From contig NC_030808.1 of the NCBI RefSeq assembly GCF_001704415.2, positions 137,903,089-137,967,088 on the forward strand: 64,000 nucleotides of DNA, read 5' to 3'. A program made the translations under genes and the position numbers. Position 1 is the stretch's first letter. Every line of letters begins with the position of its first letter. The DNA comes from Capra hircus. Its lineage: Eukaryota; Chordata; Mammalia; Artiodactyla; Bovidae. Positions 1 through 12,431 of the stretch are shown piece by piece. Under the pieces are notes generated by a model, which searched no databases, was not told the DNA's origin, and was given only the letters and a program-made list of their open reading frames with translations.

Positions 1-65
1 AATCCATCTTTGTCACTTTCTATATGTCTAGTCAAGTCTTTAATCTCTCTAAGCCTGTGACCAAT

Positions 66-3000
66 GTGGAGCCTAAGAAGGCGGAGTAGCACGACATGCC
101 CTCCTGTGATAACTTCTCCTGTGATAACTCCAAAATTAAAACTCACTGCTGAACATCCATCGACAGGAGAAAGTTGGATCCCACTAAGAAAAGATAACCC
201 ACGTCCAAGGACAAAGGAAAAGCCCCACCAAGATGGAAGGAGGGGTGAAATCACATTGAAAATCAAACCTCATATGCACCAGAGATGCTCAGAGAGGAGG
301 GCTCAAACAAAACCTTGTGTGCACCAGCACCCAAAGACCCCACAGAGACTGAGCCAGAATTGTGTTTGCGTGTCTCCTGTGGAAGTACAGGTCAGCAGTG
401 GCTTGATGCAGTGGCAAGGGCTCTAGGTGCAGGAGACCTGGTCACACACCCTGTGGCATAAGCCCTCTTGGAGGAGGTCACCATTAACCCCACCATAGAG
501 CCACCAAGCAGACAGCCCACAAACTACAGAACAATTATATCAAAGAAATTCTCTCACTGTTAAGAAAGTTATAAGACCCACAACAGATTTCCCAACTTGG
601 GGATCTGGCAAAGGGACTGAGAACCCCTAGGGAATTTGACTTTGGAGGTCAGTGGGATTTGATTACAGAACTTATACAGGACTGGGGAATCAGACTCTTG
701 GAGGGCCCAAAGAAAACCTTGTGCACACCAGGGCCCAGGAGGAAGGAGCAGTGACCCTACAAGAGATTGAGCCAGACTTGCCTGTGAGTGTCCAGGAGTC
801 TCTGGCATGGGTTGGCGGTGGTCTGCTGCAGGGTTGGGGCACTGAGTGTGGCAGTGCATGCACAGGGGCTTTTGAAGAAGGTTGCCATTATCTTCATTAT
901 TTCCACCACAGTTTGGTCTCAGGTCAAACAACAGGAAGGGAACACAGCCCCACCCATCAACAGAAAATTGGATTTAAGATTTACTGAGCATGGCCCTGCC
1001 CATCAGAACAAGACTCTTTCCCCTATAGTCAGTCTCTCCCAAAAGGACGCTCTCCCAACAGGAACAGAATGATCTCTGTTCATTTCCAAGGCGAGCCATT
1101 CAATATCACAGTAATCCAAGTCTATGCCCGTCAGTAATGATGACGGTTCTATGAAGACCTACAAGACCTTCTATAATTAACACCCCAAAAAGATGTTCGT
1201 TTCATCATAAAGGACTGGAATGCAAAAGTAGGAAGCCAAGAGATACCTGGAGTAAAAGGCAAATTTGGCTTTGGAATAAAAAATAAACCAGGGTAAAACC
1301 TAACAGTTTTGCCATGAGAACACACTGGTCATAGCAAACACCCTCTTCCAACAACACAAGAGAAGATTCTACACAAGGACCTCACCAGATGGTCAATACT
1401 GAAATAAGTTTGATTATATTCTTTGCAGCCAAACATGAAGAAGCTCTATATAGTCAGTAAAAACGAGACCAGGAGCTGACTGTGGCTCAGATCATGAACT
1501 CCTTATTGTAAAATTCAGACTTAACTTGAAGGAAGTAGAGAAAACAACTAAATCATTCAGATATGATATAAATCAAATCCCTTATAATTATACAGTGGAA
1601 ATGACAAATAGATTCAAGGAATTACATCTAATAGAGTGCCTGAAGAACTATAGATGGAAGGTTGTGACATTGTACAGGAGGCAGTGATCAAGATCATCCC
1701 CAAGAAAAAGAAATGAAAAAAGCAAAATGGTTGTCTGAGGAGGCCTTACAAATAACTGAGAAAAGAAGAGGAAGTAAAGGCAAAGGAGAAAAAGAAAGAT
1801 ATATCCGTTTGAATGCGGAATTCCAAAGAATAGCAAGAATGTATAAGAAAGCCTTCGTAGATGATCAATGCAAAGAAATAGAGGAAAACAATAGACTGGG
1901 AAAGACTAGAGATCTCTTCAAGAAAATTAGAGATACAAAGGTAATATTTCATGCAAAGATGGGCACAATAAAGGAAAGAAATCGTATGGACCTAACAGAA
2001 GTAGAAGATATTAAGAAGAGGTGGCAAGAATACACAGAAGAACTATACAAAAAAGATCATGACCCAGATAACTGCAATGGTGTGATCACTCACCTAGAGC
2101 CAGACATTCTGGAATGCAAAGTCAAGTGGACCTTAGGAAGCATCACTACAAAAAAAGCTAGTGAAGGTGATGGAATTCCAGTTGAGCTATTTCAAATCCT
2201 AAAAGGTGATGCTGGTAATGTGCTGCACTTAATAGGCCAGCAAATTTGGAAAACTCAGCAGTGGCCACAGGACTGGAAAAAGTCAGTTTTCATCCCAATC
2301 CCAAGAAAAGTAATGCCGAAGAATGTTCAAACTACTGCACAATTGCACTTATCTCACAGGCTAACAAAGTAATGCCAAAATTCTCCAAGCTAGGCTTCAA
2401 CAGTACGTGAACTGTGAACCTCCAGATGTTCAAGCTGGTTTTAGAAAAGGCAGAGGAATCAGAGGTCAAATTGCCAACATTTGTTGGATCATCGAAAAAA
2501 TAAGAGAATCCAAAAAAAAAAAAAAAAGTTTTATTGATTACACCAAAGCCTTTGACTGTGTAGATCACAAAAAAACTGTGGGAAATTCTTCAAGAGATGG
2601 GAATACCAGACCACCTTACCTGCCTCCTGAGAAATCTATATGAAGGTCAAGAAGCAACAGTTAGAACCAAACATGGAACAACAGACTGGTTCCAAATTGG
2701 GAAAGGCATACATCAAGGCTGTATATTGTCACCCTGCTTATTTAACTTATATGCAGAGTACATCATGTGAAATGTCAGTCTGGGTGAAGCACAAGCTGGA
2801 ATCAAGATTGTGGGGAGAAATACAAATAACCTCAGATATGCAGATGACACCCACCCCTATGGCAAAAAGCGAAGAGGGACCTAAAGAGCCTCCTGATGAA
2901 AGTAAAACAGAAGAGTGGGAAAGCTGGCTTAAAACTCAGCTTTCAAAAAACTAAGATCATGGCATCCAGTCCCATCACTTCATGGCAAATAGATGGGGAA

Positions 3001-3618
3001 ACAGTGAGATATTTTATTTTTGGAGCCTCGAAAATCACCACAGATGGTGACTGCAGCCACGAAATTAAAAGGCACTTGCTCATTGAAAGAAAAGCTATGA
3101 CCAACCTAGCCAACATATTAAAAAGTGGAAACATTACTTTGCCGACAAAGGTCCCTCTGGTTGAAGCTATGGTTTTTCCAGTAGTCATGTATAAATGTGA
3201 GAGGTGGACTATAAAGAAGGCTGAGCACTGAAGAACTGATGGTTTTGAACTGTGGTGTTGGAGAAAACTCTTGAGAGTCCCCTGGACTGCAAGGAGGTCC
3301 AACCAGTCCATCCTAAAGGAAATCAGTCCTGAATATTCTTTGGAAGGACTGATGCTGAAGCTGAAACTCCAATACTTTGGTCACTGATATGAAGAACTGA
3401 CTCCTCGAAAAGACCCTGATGCTGGGAAAGATTGAAGGCAGGAGGAGAATGGGACAACAGAGGATGAGATGGTTGGATGGCATCACCAACTTGATGCACG
3501 TGAATTTGAGCAAGCTCTGAGTAGTTAGTAATGGACAGGGAAGCCTGGTGTGCTGCAGTCCACGGGGTCACAAAGAGTCAGACACAACTGAGCAACTGAA
3601 CTGAACTGAACTGAACCG
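66..3618 (+). mobile_element. BovB (RTE) LINE, 5' region to 3' tip, with internal deletion
   Basis: The first kilobase resembles the BovB 5' region. At about 1063 the sequence jumps into the middle of the endonuclease part of the ORF, so several hundred bases seem to be missing. It then runs through reverse transcriptase to the tip (GAACT)n. Frames are broken: the longest piece is 219 codons (1713-2372), and an A-run at 2511-2527 lies in the reverse transcriptase part. A 10-bp TSD with one mismatch, TGTGACCAAT (56-65) and TGTGACTAAT (3619-3628), brackets it. Flanks 1-55 and 3629-3660 look like one split MIR. It cannot move by itself. Confidence 0.8.
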
Positions 3619-3759
3619 TGTGACTAATATCTGTAAATTATAACAATAATATTGTCACTTCAAGATTATTGTACAGGATTAGAGACCATAAAAACAAATA
3701 GCTTGGGTTCATATGAAATGATCAGTTAGAGCAGTTGAACTTCTTTTCATTCAAAGATT

Positions 3760-3935
3760 ACCTATTGTTAGCTGTGTAGTCTTAGAAAACTTACTCTACC
3801 TATCTGTGCCTTGGTTTCCTCGTCTGTAAAGTGGGCATAATGATAAATTGTTCTGGGTTATACATGAATCTGGGTAAAGTATTCAGGACAGTTTCTGGCA
3901 CATAGTAAGCACTATATGTGTTGTAACTATTGTAA
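3760..3935 (+). repeat. MIR SINE (old)
   Basis: Shows the conserved MIR core pattern (TTTCCTCGTCTGTAAAGTGG near 3812, then CTGGCACATAGTAAGC near 3895). Diverged, so it predates the ruminants. Boundaries are approximate. Confidence 0.6.
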
Positions 3936-4789
3936 TTTGATATTTTGTGATCGGGTGGAAATTAGGTAGGTAGGACACCTGGACTTCATCTCCATCCTGT
4001 ACTAGATGAACTTGTAGGAGTCACTTCCCTTCTCTTTCACTAATTTCCTTCTCTGTGAACAAGGCCATCTATCAAGCTTAGACATTTTAAGATGATAAAC
4101 TCCACTGTGAGCTTAAGAACTTGAGAAGGCCTCCTGGCTTGTAGATGGTTTTGAGCTGCTTCTTTCTCATCAGTCTGTCAAGGCTTCCTCATTGATTTAC
4201 ACCAAGAACCCTGCCTCTGTCTCAACTTTTCTGCAGAGCAGTTGATCTGTTTACTCTTCACCAAGATGCATTCCTCTGCCAGTTGCATCAGAGCTGTCAT
4301 ATAAGCCAGCTTCATGGCAGGGAGAGAGAGGAAAATAGTGTTTTTATATTTATGCCTCACTGTGTCTTCCTTCCTCTGGGATCCCTTCTGAAAAAGGTCA
4401 AAACAGAATTCTGCAACTGCTGTGATGAGAAATGACACTGATTGAAGAAGCAGAGCCTAAGTAAGCAGTCATGCCCACCCAAGGAGGCGGGGCCTGGAGC
4501 CCTGCTGGGCCTGACTCATCCTCCACCCCAGGGGGGCTCTGCCCCTAAAGAGAGCAAACGTCTTGAAAGTTATGGCAGCAGGTGGAAGAAGGGCAGTAAC
4601 TCATGGAAGCATGATGGAAAACCTAAAAGAGGGCACAGAAGAAGTGATAGTTTTGCTTCAGATTCAGTGACAAACCAAAATATTATATACATTCCCTCTT
4701 GCTTTCCCTATATTCTTTTTTTGATTGGAGTATAATTGCTTTACAATGATGTGTTAGTTTCTGCTGTACAACAAAGTGAAATCAGCCAT

Positions 4790-6398
4790 CAGTTCAGTTC
4801 AGTTCAGTCGCTCAGTCGTGTCCGACTCTTTGCAACCCCATGAATTGCAACACGTCAGGCCTCCTTGTCCATCACCAACTCCCAGAGTTCACTCAAACTC
4901 ACTTCCATCAAGTTGGTGATGCCATCCAGCCATCTCATCCTCTGCAATCCCCTTCTCCTCCTGCCCCGAATCCCTCCCAGCATCAGAATCTTTTCCAATG
5001 AGTCAACTCTTCGCATGAGGTGGCCAAAGTACTGGAGTTTCAGCTATAGCATCATTCCTTCCAAAGAACACCCAGGACTGATCTCCTTTAAAATGGACTA
5101 GTTGGATCTCCTTGCAGCCCAAGGGACTCTCAAGAGTCTTCTCCAACACCACAGTTCAAAAACATCAGTCCTTGAAAAGACAGCCTTCTGAATGGGAGAA
5201 AATAATAGCAAATGAAGCAACTGACAAACAACTAATCTCAAAAATATACAAGCAGCTTATGCAGCTCAATTCCAGAAAAATAAACGACCCAATCAAAAAA
5301 TGGGCCAAAGAACTAAATAGACACTTCTCCAAGAAGACATACAGATGGCTAACAAACACATGAAAAGATGCTCAACATCACTCATTATCAGAGAAATGCA
5401 AATCAAAACCACAATGAGGTACCACTTCACACCAGTCAGAATGGCTGCGATCCAAAAATCTGCAAGCAATAAATGCTGGAGAGGGTGTGGAGAAAAGGGA
5501 ACCCTCCTACACTGTTGGTGGGAATGCAAACTAGTACAGCCACTATGGAGAACAGTGTGGAGATTCCTTAAAAAATTGCAAATAGAACTACCTTATGACC
5601 CAGCAATCCCACTACTGGGCATACACACCGAGGAAACCAGAATTGAAAGAGACACATGTACCCCAGTGTTCATCGCAGCACTGTTTATAATAGCCAGGAC
5701 ATGGAAACAACTTAGATGTCCATCAGCAGATGAATGGATAAGAAAGCTGTGGTACATATACACAATGGAGTATTACTCAGCCGTAAAAAAAGAATTCATT
5801 TGAATCAGTTCTGATGAGATGGATGAAACTGGAGCCGATTATACAGAGTGAAGTAAGCCAGAAAGAAAAACACCAATACAGTATACTAACTCATATATAT
5901 GGAATTTAGAAAGGTGGCAATGACGACCCTGTATGCAAGACAGGAAAAAAGACACAGATGTGTATAACGGACTTTTGGACTCAGAGCGAGAGGGAGAGGG
6001 TGGGATGATTTGGGAGAATGGCATTCTAACATGTATACTATCATGTAAGAATCGAATCGCCAGTCTATGTCTGACGCAGGATACAGCATGCTTGGGGCTG
6101 ATGCATGGGGATGACCCACAGAGATGTTATGGGGAGGGAGGTGGGAGGGGGGTTCATGTTTGGGAACACATGTAAGAATTAAAGACTTTAAAATTAAAAA
6201 AAAAAAACACATCAATTCTTTAGTGCTCAGCTTTCTTCACAGTCCAATTCTCACATCCATACATGACTACTGGAAAAACCATAGCCATGACTAGACAGAC
6301 CTTTGTTGGCAAAGTAATGTCTCTGCTTTTGAATATGCTATCTAGGTTGGTCATAACTTTTCTTCCAAGGCATGAGCATCTTTTAATTTCATGGCTGC
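4790..6398 (-). mobile_element. BovB 3' end, antisense, inserted in L1 and split by another L1
   Basis: Pieces 4790-5173 and 6205-6398 are contiguous parts of one reverse-oriented, 5'-truncated BovB that starts with its (GTTCA)n tip. A perfect 10-bp TSD, AATCAGCCAT, occurs at 4780-4789 and 6399-6408. Middle layer of the nest. Confidence 0.85.
5174..6204 (+). mobile_element. L1 3' end, sense, inserted in the BovB
   Basis: Encodes the C-terminus of L1 ORF2 in one open stretch (5345-5803, 152 codons) with the typical LLHCWWECKLVQPLW block, then the 3' UTR and an A-tail at about 6195-6207. The BovB sequence repeats across it as AAAAACATCAGTCCTT (5158-5173) and a diverged copy near 6205-6220, read as the TSD. 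5'-truncated and dead. Youngest layer of the nest. Confidence 0.85.
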
Positions 6399-7072
6399 AA
6401 TCAGCCATAACTATATATATATCTCCACCCTCTTGGACCTCTGCCCTCCCTATCCCACCCATCTAGGTCATCACAGAACACAAAGCTGAGGTCCCTGTGC
6501 TATATATACAGCAGCTTCCCACTAGCTATCTATTTTACACATGGTAGTATATACATATGTCAATCCTACTCTCCTGCTTTTCCTATATTTTAGGGAAGAG
6601 TTAAAAAGAAACACAGTAAGACACAAGGGAGTGTAGAAAAGTCTGCTTTCTCTTCTCTTCCTCTTATTGGTTTTGACCCCTTTGCATTCTTATCTGCTTC
6701 TCCCCAAGACAGAAGACTGGGTATCTGACCATCAGACTCAGTATCTGACCATCAGTATCCTAGGGCTGAGTTCACTACTGGGCAAAGTTAAGAGCCTAAA
6801 AGAAAGAGTCCCAGGAACACACTTCCTTCTCTTTCTGTGTCCAAGCTGGAGAAGCTTTCCTTTACTTCTGGCTACAGCTAATGACTGTGTGAGTGTCAGG
6901 GTCAGTGGGCAGGAACTGACAAAGAGAGAGAAAAACCCCTGTGGTGAGTAGCTGAGATCAGTGGACAAGTGTTTGACAGTGTGCTGTTCACCATGTGCTT
7001 CCTGAATGATGTTACCCACTGGATGGATGTTGATAAATCCACTGTGACAGAAAATAAATGAGTAGGAATAAG

Positions 7073-7386
7073 GGAGGTGGGAGGGGGGTTCAGGATTTGG
7101 AACACATGTACACCCGTGGCGGATTCATGTTGATGTATGGCAAAACCAATACAGTATTGTAAAGTAAAAGAAAAGAAAAGAAAAAAAAAAAGAGAAAGTG
7201 AAAGTCACTCAGTCATGTCTGTCTCTTTGCAACCTCAAGGTCTATACAGTTATGGAATTCTCTAGGCCAGAATACTGGAGTGGATAGCCTTTCCCTTCTC
7301 CAGGAGATCTTCCCAACCCAGGGGTTGAATCCAGGTCTCCTGAATTGCACACAGATTCTTTACCAGCTGAGTCACAAGGGAAGCTC
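7073..7386. mobile_element. Composite: L1 3' tip (+) joined to Bov-A2 SINE (-)
   Basis: 7073-7185 matches the last bases of ruminant L1 and ends in an A-rich tail. It is followed directly by an antisense Bov-A2 type SINE (about 7190-7386). One TSD, AGGAATAAG (7064-7072 and 7387-7395), brackets both parts together; I see none between them. Confidence 0.7.
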
Positions 7387-8099
7387 AGGAATAAGTTTAG
7401 GGGGAGATTATGTTTTGTTTGGGGCAGCATTTCATTTTAGGTCTGTTCAGTATCCCACAGGGTCAGAAAATAGATTTATACACCAAGTTTGCCAGGAAGG
7501 ACTGACCAGCAGGTTCTTCATCCAAAAACAAAAGGCCAGGATGCCCCATGTACCCCAATATTCCAGGGAAAACCTCTGAGGTAAATGTCTCATTTACTCC
7601 CTTGATCTTATCTGAGGTCTGGGGTTCCTGATTGCAAATCCCTGATTTAAGATGTAGAAGTGACATTTGAAGTGCTTGAGACCCTAGTCCAACCTCCTCA
7701 CTAGAAAATATGGGGATTCCCTCTTTATCTAAGAGCATGTGACCAAGCAGAGGGGTGGCTACTGATTTAACCTGCATTACTCTGCAAAGTGTTACTTGGG
7801 AGCCCAGAAAGTAGCATTAGCACTGTTAGATGGAGCCCTCTTGTTGGAAGGTCATGTCTTAACTGTGATGTACGCATGCTTTTTAACCAATGTAACTCAC
7901 CTCTCTGTTTTTCACCCATTTTTTGCTTGAGTATAATTAATGATCTCACTTTTTGGCTCTCTTGCCTTCAGAAAAAAAAAAAGAAAAAGAAAATGTGATT
8001 CATATAATCAAATCATTGCTGCCACTGTGGAAGCTACAGGCATCAGCTCAGGCACCTGGTTCCATCTACAAACCACAGAGGCTCTGCTGTGGGGAAAGC

Positions 8100-8285
8100 A
8101 TTAGTGCTGGAGTCAGGATACTTACCTTCAAATCCCAGACTTTTCATTCACTACGTGGTACCTTTGGCAAGTCACTTATCTCCTTTTGGTCTTACTGAAC
8201 TTGCCTGAAAAATGGCCAAATTATTAGTCACTGTTGTAGAACAGGGCTTCTAGGAGATCATGACAAAAATGCTAAGTAAAGCCAG
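8100..8285 (+). repeat. Probable MIR SINE
   Basis: Weak MIR-like pattern (TGGCAAGTCACTTATCTCC near 8165, then TGAAAAATGG). Strongly diverged. It ends about 130 bases before the CPNE4 exon at 8415. Confidence 0.4.
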
Positions 8286-8414
8286 TGGAGACCAAAGGTG
8301 TACCTCATCCCACAGGCTGCAATCCTAGACTTTTGACCCAGAAAGTTTTCGTTGCCTTCAGCTGCTGTGGACACATTCTTAATTTTTAAAAAAATTACTT
8401 CTTTTCTGTTGCAG

Positions 8415-8513
8415 TGCATAGTATGGGACTGGGACTCCAATGGCAAACATGACTTCATTGGAGAATTCACTTCAACCTTCAAGGAGATGAGAGGAGCGAT
8501 GGAAGGCAAACAG
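8415..8513 (+). CDS. CPNE4: CPNE4 exon: end of second C2 domain
   Basis: 99 bases, 33 codons, phase 0 at both ends, about residues 228-260. Splice sites are TTGCAG before and GTATGT after. It encodes CIVWDWDSNGKHDFIGEF..., the third calcium-binding loop of a C2 domain: the pattern D-x-D-x(5)-D (DWDSNGKHD) supplies the late aspartates that hold Ca2+ so the domain can bind acidic phospholipids. All three aspartates are present, so this half of the site looks intact. Copines carry two C2 domains, and the position before the A domain makes this C2B. The choice of CPNE4 over other copines rests mainly on the downstream exons, which fit my recollection of CPNE4 and not CPNE5. The earlier C2 exons are outside the window. 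Confidence 0.95.
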
Positions 8514-8771
8514 GTATGTGGTGAGCCCCCTGTGGTATTTCTCCCAGACTCGCCTGTCACGATGCCTTGTTAGCACCCAGACAGAGCAGCTAGAGGTGAA
8601 ATATTAGTGTATAATTAAATGAGGCCAGGAGGGAGCATGGAGGGATCCATAACCCAGGTGCTAGTGCCAACCCCAGTCTACAGCAACTAGTGTGACTTTG
8701 GACAGGACCCTGCCCAGTGTGATACCATTCCTCCACTGGCAAAGTGGAGGAGTCAAATAAGGATGGTTCAA

Positions 8772-8965
8772 ATTTTCTTTAGCTGTGTAGCCCTGGACAA
8801 GTGACTTAGTTCCTCTGTGCCTCAGCTTTCTCACTTAAAAAAAAAATAATTAAGGTGATAATGGTACCTACCTGTGAAGACTAAATGAGATAGTTCATGA
8901 TTCGCACTTGGCAGGGTGTCTTCACTTACAAAATATGTACTATTGTTATTATCTAGTAGCAGTAT
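8772..8965 (+). repeat. MIR SINE
   Basis: MIR order of blocks: AGCTGTGTAGCCCTGGACAA, a GTTCCTCTGTGCCTCAG segment, then TACCTACCTGTGAAG. A run of A (8838-8847) has replaced part of the core. Confidence 0.65.
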
Positions 8966-9652
8966 TTTTTCCAGCTCTACATTTCCATAACCTGATAGCA
9001 TTAATTACACATTTAATGCTTTGGACAAATTGATTCCTTCAAGTTTGAATTTTGGGCACCAGATTTTCAGTTAGTCTCACCATTTCATTCTTGATACCAA
9101 GACATAAATCTGAACACTACCAAAAACCACAGGGGCACATAGGGATTTCACTGCATCATGCAGAAGCCTGCCCCTTCTTGGTGTATCTTTCAGGCAACTG
9201 TGCTTTGATAGATACATACATACATCTGTTATTCAGTTGCTGTCTTCTGGACCCTGTCCATGTAACTTCTGCTCTGACCTGTTCAGGGTTCACCTGCCCA
9301 ACTTCAGCTGCAGAACCTGAATCTCTTTGCCTGAGAGCTTTTTCTGGCTGCTGAATCCTACTCTGCACCTGCCAAAAGCAGGCTGAATGTGTCAGGGAAG
9401 ATGTACATATTTCAGATAGCTGCCCTCAAAAAATAGCTAGTGGTAAGCAGGATATAACACCCCATCTCTATTGCCCTTCAGGCAGCAGAACTCTGAGGTG
9501 TGCTCTGAGCAGCTGCCCACAGCTCACCAGCAGGGACTGGCCTGGCTGACAATGGAGTCCCTGACTTGATCACACACCCCTTTTTGGCTGCTTCCCTCTC
9601 CCAGTTCCCCACTCTTCTACTCTCGTTTCCTGGAAATACCTACTAGATGAAT

Positions 9653-11125
9653 TGTTGTTCTTGTTGTTGTGCAGTTGCTAAGTCATGTGTGACTCTTTGT
9701 GACCCCATTGACTGCAGCACACCAGGCTCCTCTGTCTTCCACTATCTCCTGGAGTTTGCTCAGATTCATGTCTATTGAGTCAGTGATGCTATCTAACCAT
9801 CTCCTCTTCTGCCACCACTTTCTCCTTTTGCCTTCTTTCCCAGCATCTTTCCCAGCATCTTTCCCAGTATCAAGTCTTTTCCAGTGAGTCAGCTCTTCAT
9901 ATCAAGTGGCCAAAGTACTGAAGCTTTAGCACCAGTCTTTCCTATGAATATTCAGGGTTGATTTCCTTCAGAATTGGCTGGTTTGATCTCCTTGTGGTCC
10001 AAGGAACTCAAGAGTCTTCTCCAGTACCACAAATCAAAAGCATCTATTCTTCAGGGCTCAACCCCTTCTTTATGGTCCAGCTCTCACATCCATTTATGAC
10101 TACTGGATAAACCATAGTTTTGACTATATTGACCTTTGTTGGCAAAATGATGTTTCTCCTTTTTAACACACAGTCTAGGTTTGTCGTAACTTTCCTTACA
10201 AGGAGCAAACGTCTTTTAATTTCATGGGTACAGTCACCATCCACAGTGATTTTGGAGACAAAGAAAATAAAATCTGTCATTGTCTCTACTTTTCCCCCTT
10301 CTATTTGCCATGAACTGATGAGACCAGATGCCGTGATCTTCATTTTTTGAATGTTGAGTTCTAAACCAGCTTTTTCACTCTCCTCTTTCACCTTCATCAA
10401 GAGGCTCTTTAGTTCCTCTTCACTTTTGGTCACTAGAGTGGTATCATCTGCATATCTTAGGTTGTTGATATTTCTCCTGGTAATCTTGATTACAGCTTGT
10501 AATTCATCTAGCCCAGCATTTCACATGATGTATTCTGCATCTAAGTGAAATAAGCAGGGTGACAATATACAGCCTTGTCATACTCCCTTCCCAGTTTTGA
10601 AGCAGTCCATTGTTCCATGTCCTGTTCGAACTGTGCTTCTTGACCCACACACAGGTTTCTCAGGAGACAGGTAAGGTGATCTGGTTCTCCTATCTCTGTA
10701 AGAACTTCCATAGTTTGTTGTGATTCACACAGTCAAAGGCTTTAGCACAGTCAATGAAACAGAAGTAGCTGTTTTTCTGGAACTCCCTTGCTTTCCCCAT
10801 GATCCAATGAATGTTGGTAATTTGATCTCTGGTTCCTCTGCTTCTTGAAAACCCAGATTGTATATCTAGAAATTATCAGTTCACATACTGCTGAAGCCTA
10901 GCTTGAAGAATTTTGAGCACAACTTTGTTAGCATGTGAAATCAGCATAATTTTATGGTAGTTTGAATATTCTTTGGTATTGCCCTTCTTTGGGATTGGAA
11001 TGAAAGCTGACCTTTTCTAATCCTATAGCCACTGCCAAGTTTTTCCAAATTTGCTGGCATGTTGAGTACAACACTTTAACAGCATCATCTTTTAGGATTG
11101 TAAATAGCCCAGCTACTTGAATTTA
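9653..11125 (-). mobile_element. BovB, antisense, 5'-truncated, older copy
   Basis: Reads as the reverse complement of BovB from a GTT-rich 3' tip to the middle of the reverse transcriptase region. Only short open pieces remain (129 codons at 10044-10433, reverse strand). Inside, 9837-9872 holds a 12-base unit TTCCCAGCATCT three times, the last with two changes. No convincing TSD was found. Confidence 0.8.
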
Positions 11126-12431
11126 AATCTTTGCTTTAGCATTAGCTTCTGGAAGAACTCAAGCCAAGATATCTGCCATCCTTACTCTGGGACCACTAGA
11201 CTCAGAGACCAGAAAAGAGTGATAGCAAAGAAAGACCTTTTCTGTAAGGGATAAGACTCAGTGCCTGATCTGCTCAGAATTACTGCTCAGGGAAAATGTC
11301 CCAACTCATTCTTCAAGTCTCTCCTTTCAGATATAAGTCAAGATTTAACCAGACTGGATGGACATAAATTAATACCCTTTAGGATCAAAGGCTTACTCAG
11401 AATCAGACCAGTTGCTGAATACCTTTCTTTGGCCTGAGAAGTCAAGCACAGTTCTCTGCATAGCTTCCACAACCCACTCCATATACTGTTGTACACCCAG
11501 CATTGCAAGAAATTTGTCAGATAGAGGCCTTCACCCATAAGCAGGCTTTCTGAGTTTCAGGACTATAATTAAAACCAACAGTAAGCTATAAAGAAAGTGA
11601 CTCCCCAGATAACTAGGAACTTATCCAGAGATGATGTTGGTTCTTTGAATGCACAAGACAAGGCCCCTTTGAGTTAATAAATTAATGACAGTTATCCACA
11701 TCACCCTCTGGAGTTTTAAAGAGTTTTACCAAGTTTTGCCTTGTTCTCCTTTACAAAGAGAAATAAACAAACCGATAAACATGGGAAACATTACGTCTTT
11801 AGAATGCTGGGAACATATTAAAAGTAAGATTATAGCATACATCACAACTGAAGCATACTGAAGTCTGATGCTTTAAAACAAACAAGAAAGAGTCTTTAAG
11901 TGCCTCTGAGGAAATGGATCATATGTTCTTGTTCAGGCATTAAGATGTATCCAGATCTCTGCAGCCCCATGGACTGCAGCATGCCAGGCTTCCCAGTCTT
12001 TCACTATCTCCCTGAGTTTGCTCAAATTCATGTCTATTTAGTCAGTGATGCCATCAAACCATCTCATCTTCTGTCATTCCCTTTCCCTCTTGGCCTCCAT
12101 CTGCCCCAGTATCAGAGTGTTTTCCAAGGAGTTGACTCTCCACATCAGGTGGCTAAAGTATTGGAGATATAGCTTCAGTATCAGTCCTTCAAATGAATAT
12201 TCAGGGTTGATTTCCCTCAGGATTGACTGGTTTGACCTCCTTGCTGCCCAAGGGACTCTGAGAAGACTTTTCCAACACCACAATTGGAAAACAGCAATTC
12301 TTCAGCACTCAGCCCCTTCTTTATGGTCCAACTCTAACATCTGTATGTGACTACTGGAAAAACTATAGCTTTGACTATGTGGACCCTGTTGGCAAAGTGA
12401 TGTCCCTCCTTTTTCAATACGCTGTCTAGGT

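Larger units (their letters stand above)
4715..6574 (-). mobile_element. L1 3' end, antisense, split by a BovB
   Basis: Two pieces, 4715-4789 and 6409-6574, read as a reverse-oriented ruminant L1 3' untranslated region. A 15-bp TSD with one mismatch brackets the pair: TGCTTTCCCTATATT (4700-4714) and TGCTTTTCCTATATT (6575-6589). Oldest layer of a three-level nest. Confidence 0.75.
1..8414 (+). other. CPNE4: CPNE4 intron, 3' part (upstream of first visible exon)
   Basis: Intron sequence ending in an AG acceptor (TTGCAG) before the exon at 8415. It holds a BovB (66-3618), a MIR, a nested L1/BovB/L1 group (4700-6589) and an L1-SINE composite (7073-7386). Stretches 3940-4690, 6590-7060 and 7396-8100 show nothing I recognise. 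A short open frame at 4442-4735 has no recognisable domain and is taken as chance. Confidence 0.8.

Noticed and set aside
64..1072. Open frames of 94-120 codons on both strands
   Set aside because: They lie in the BovB 5' region, overlap each other in several frames and show no domain. Treated as chance frames in a repeat.
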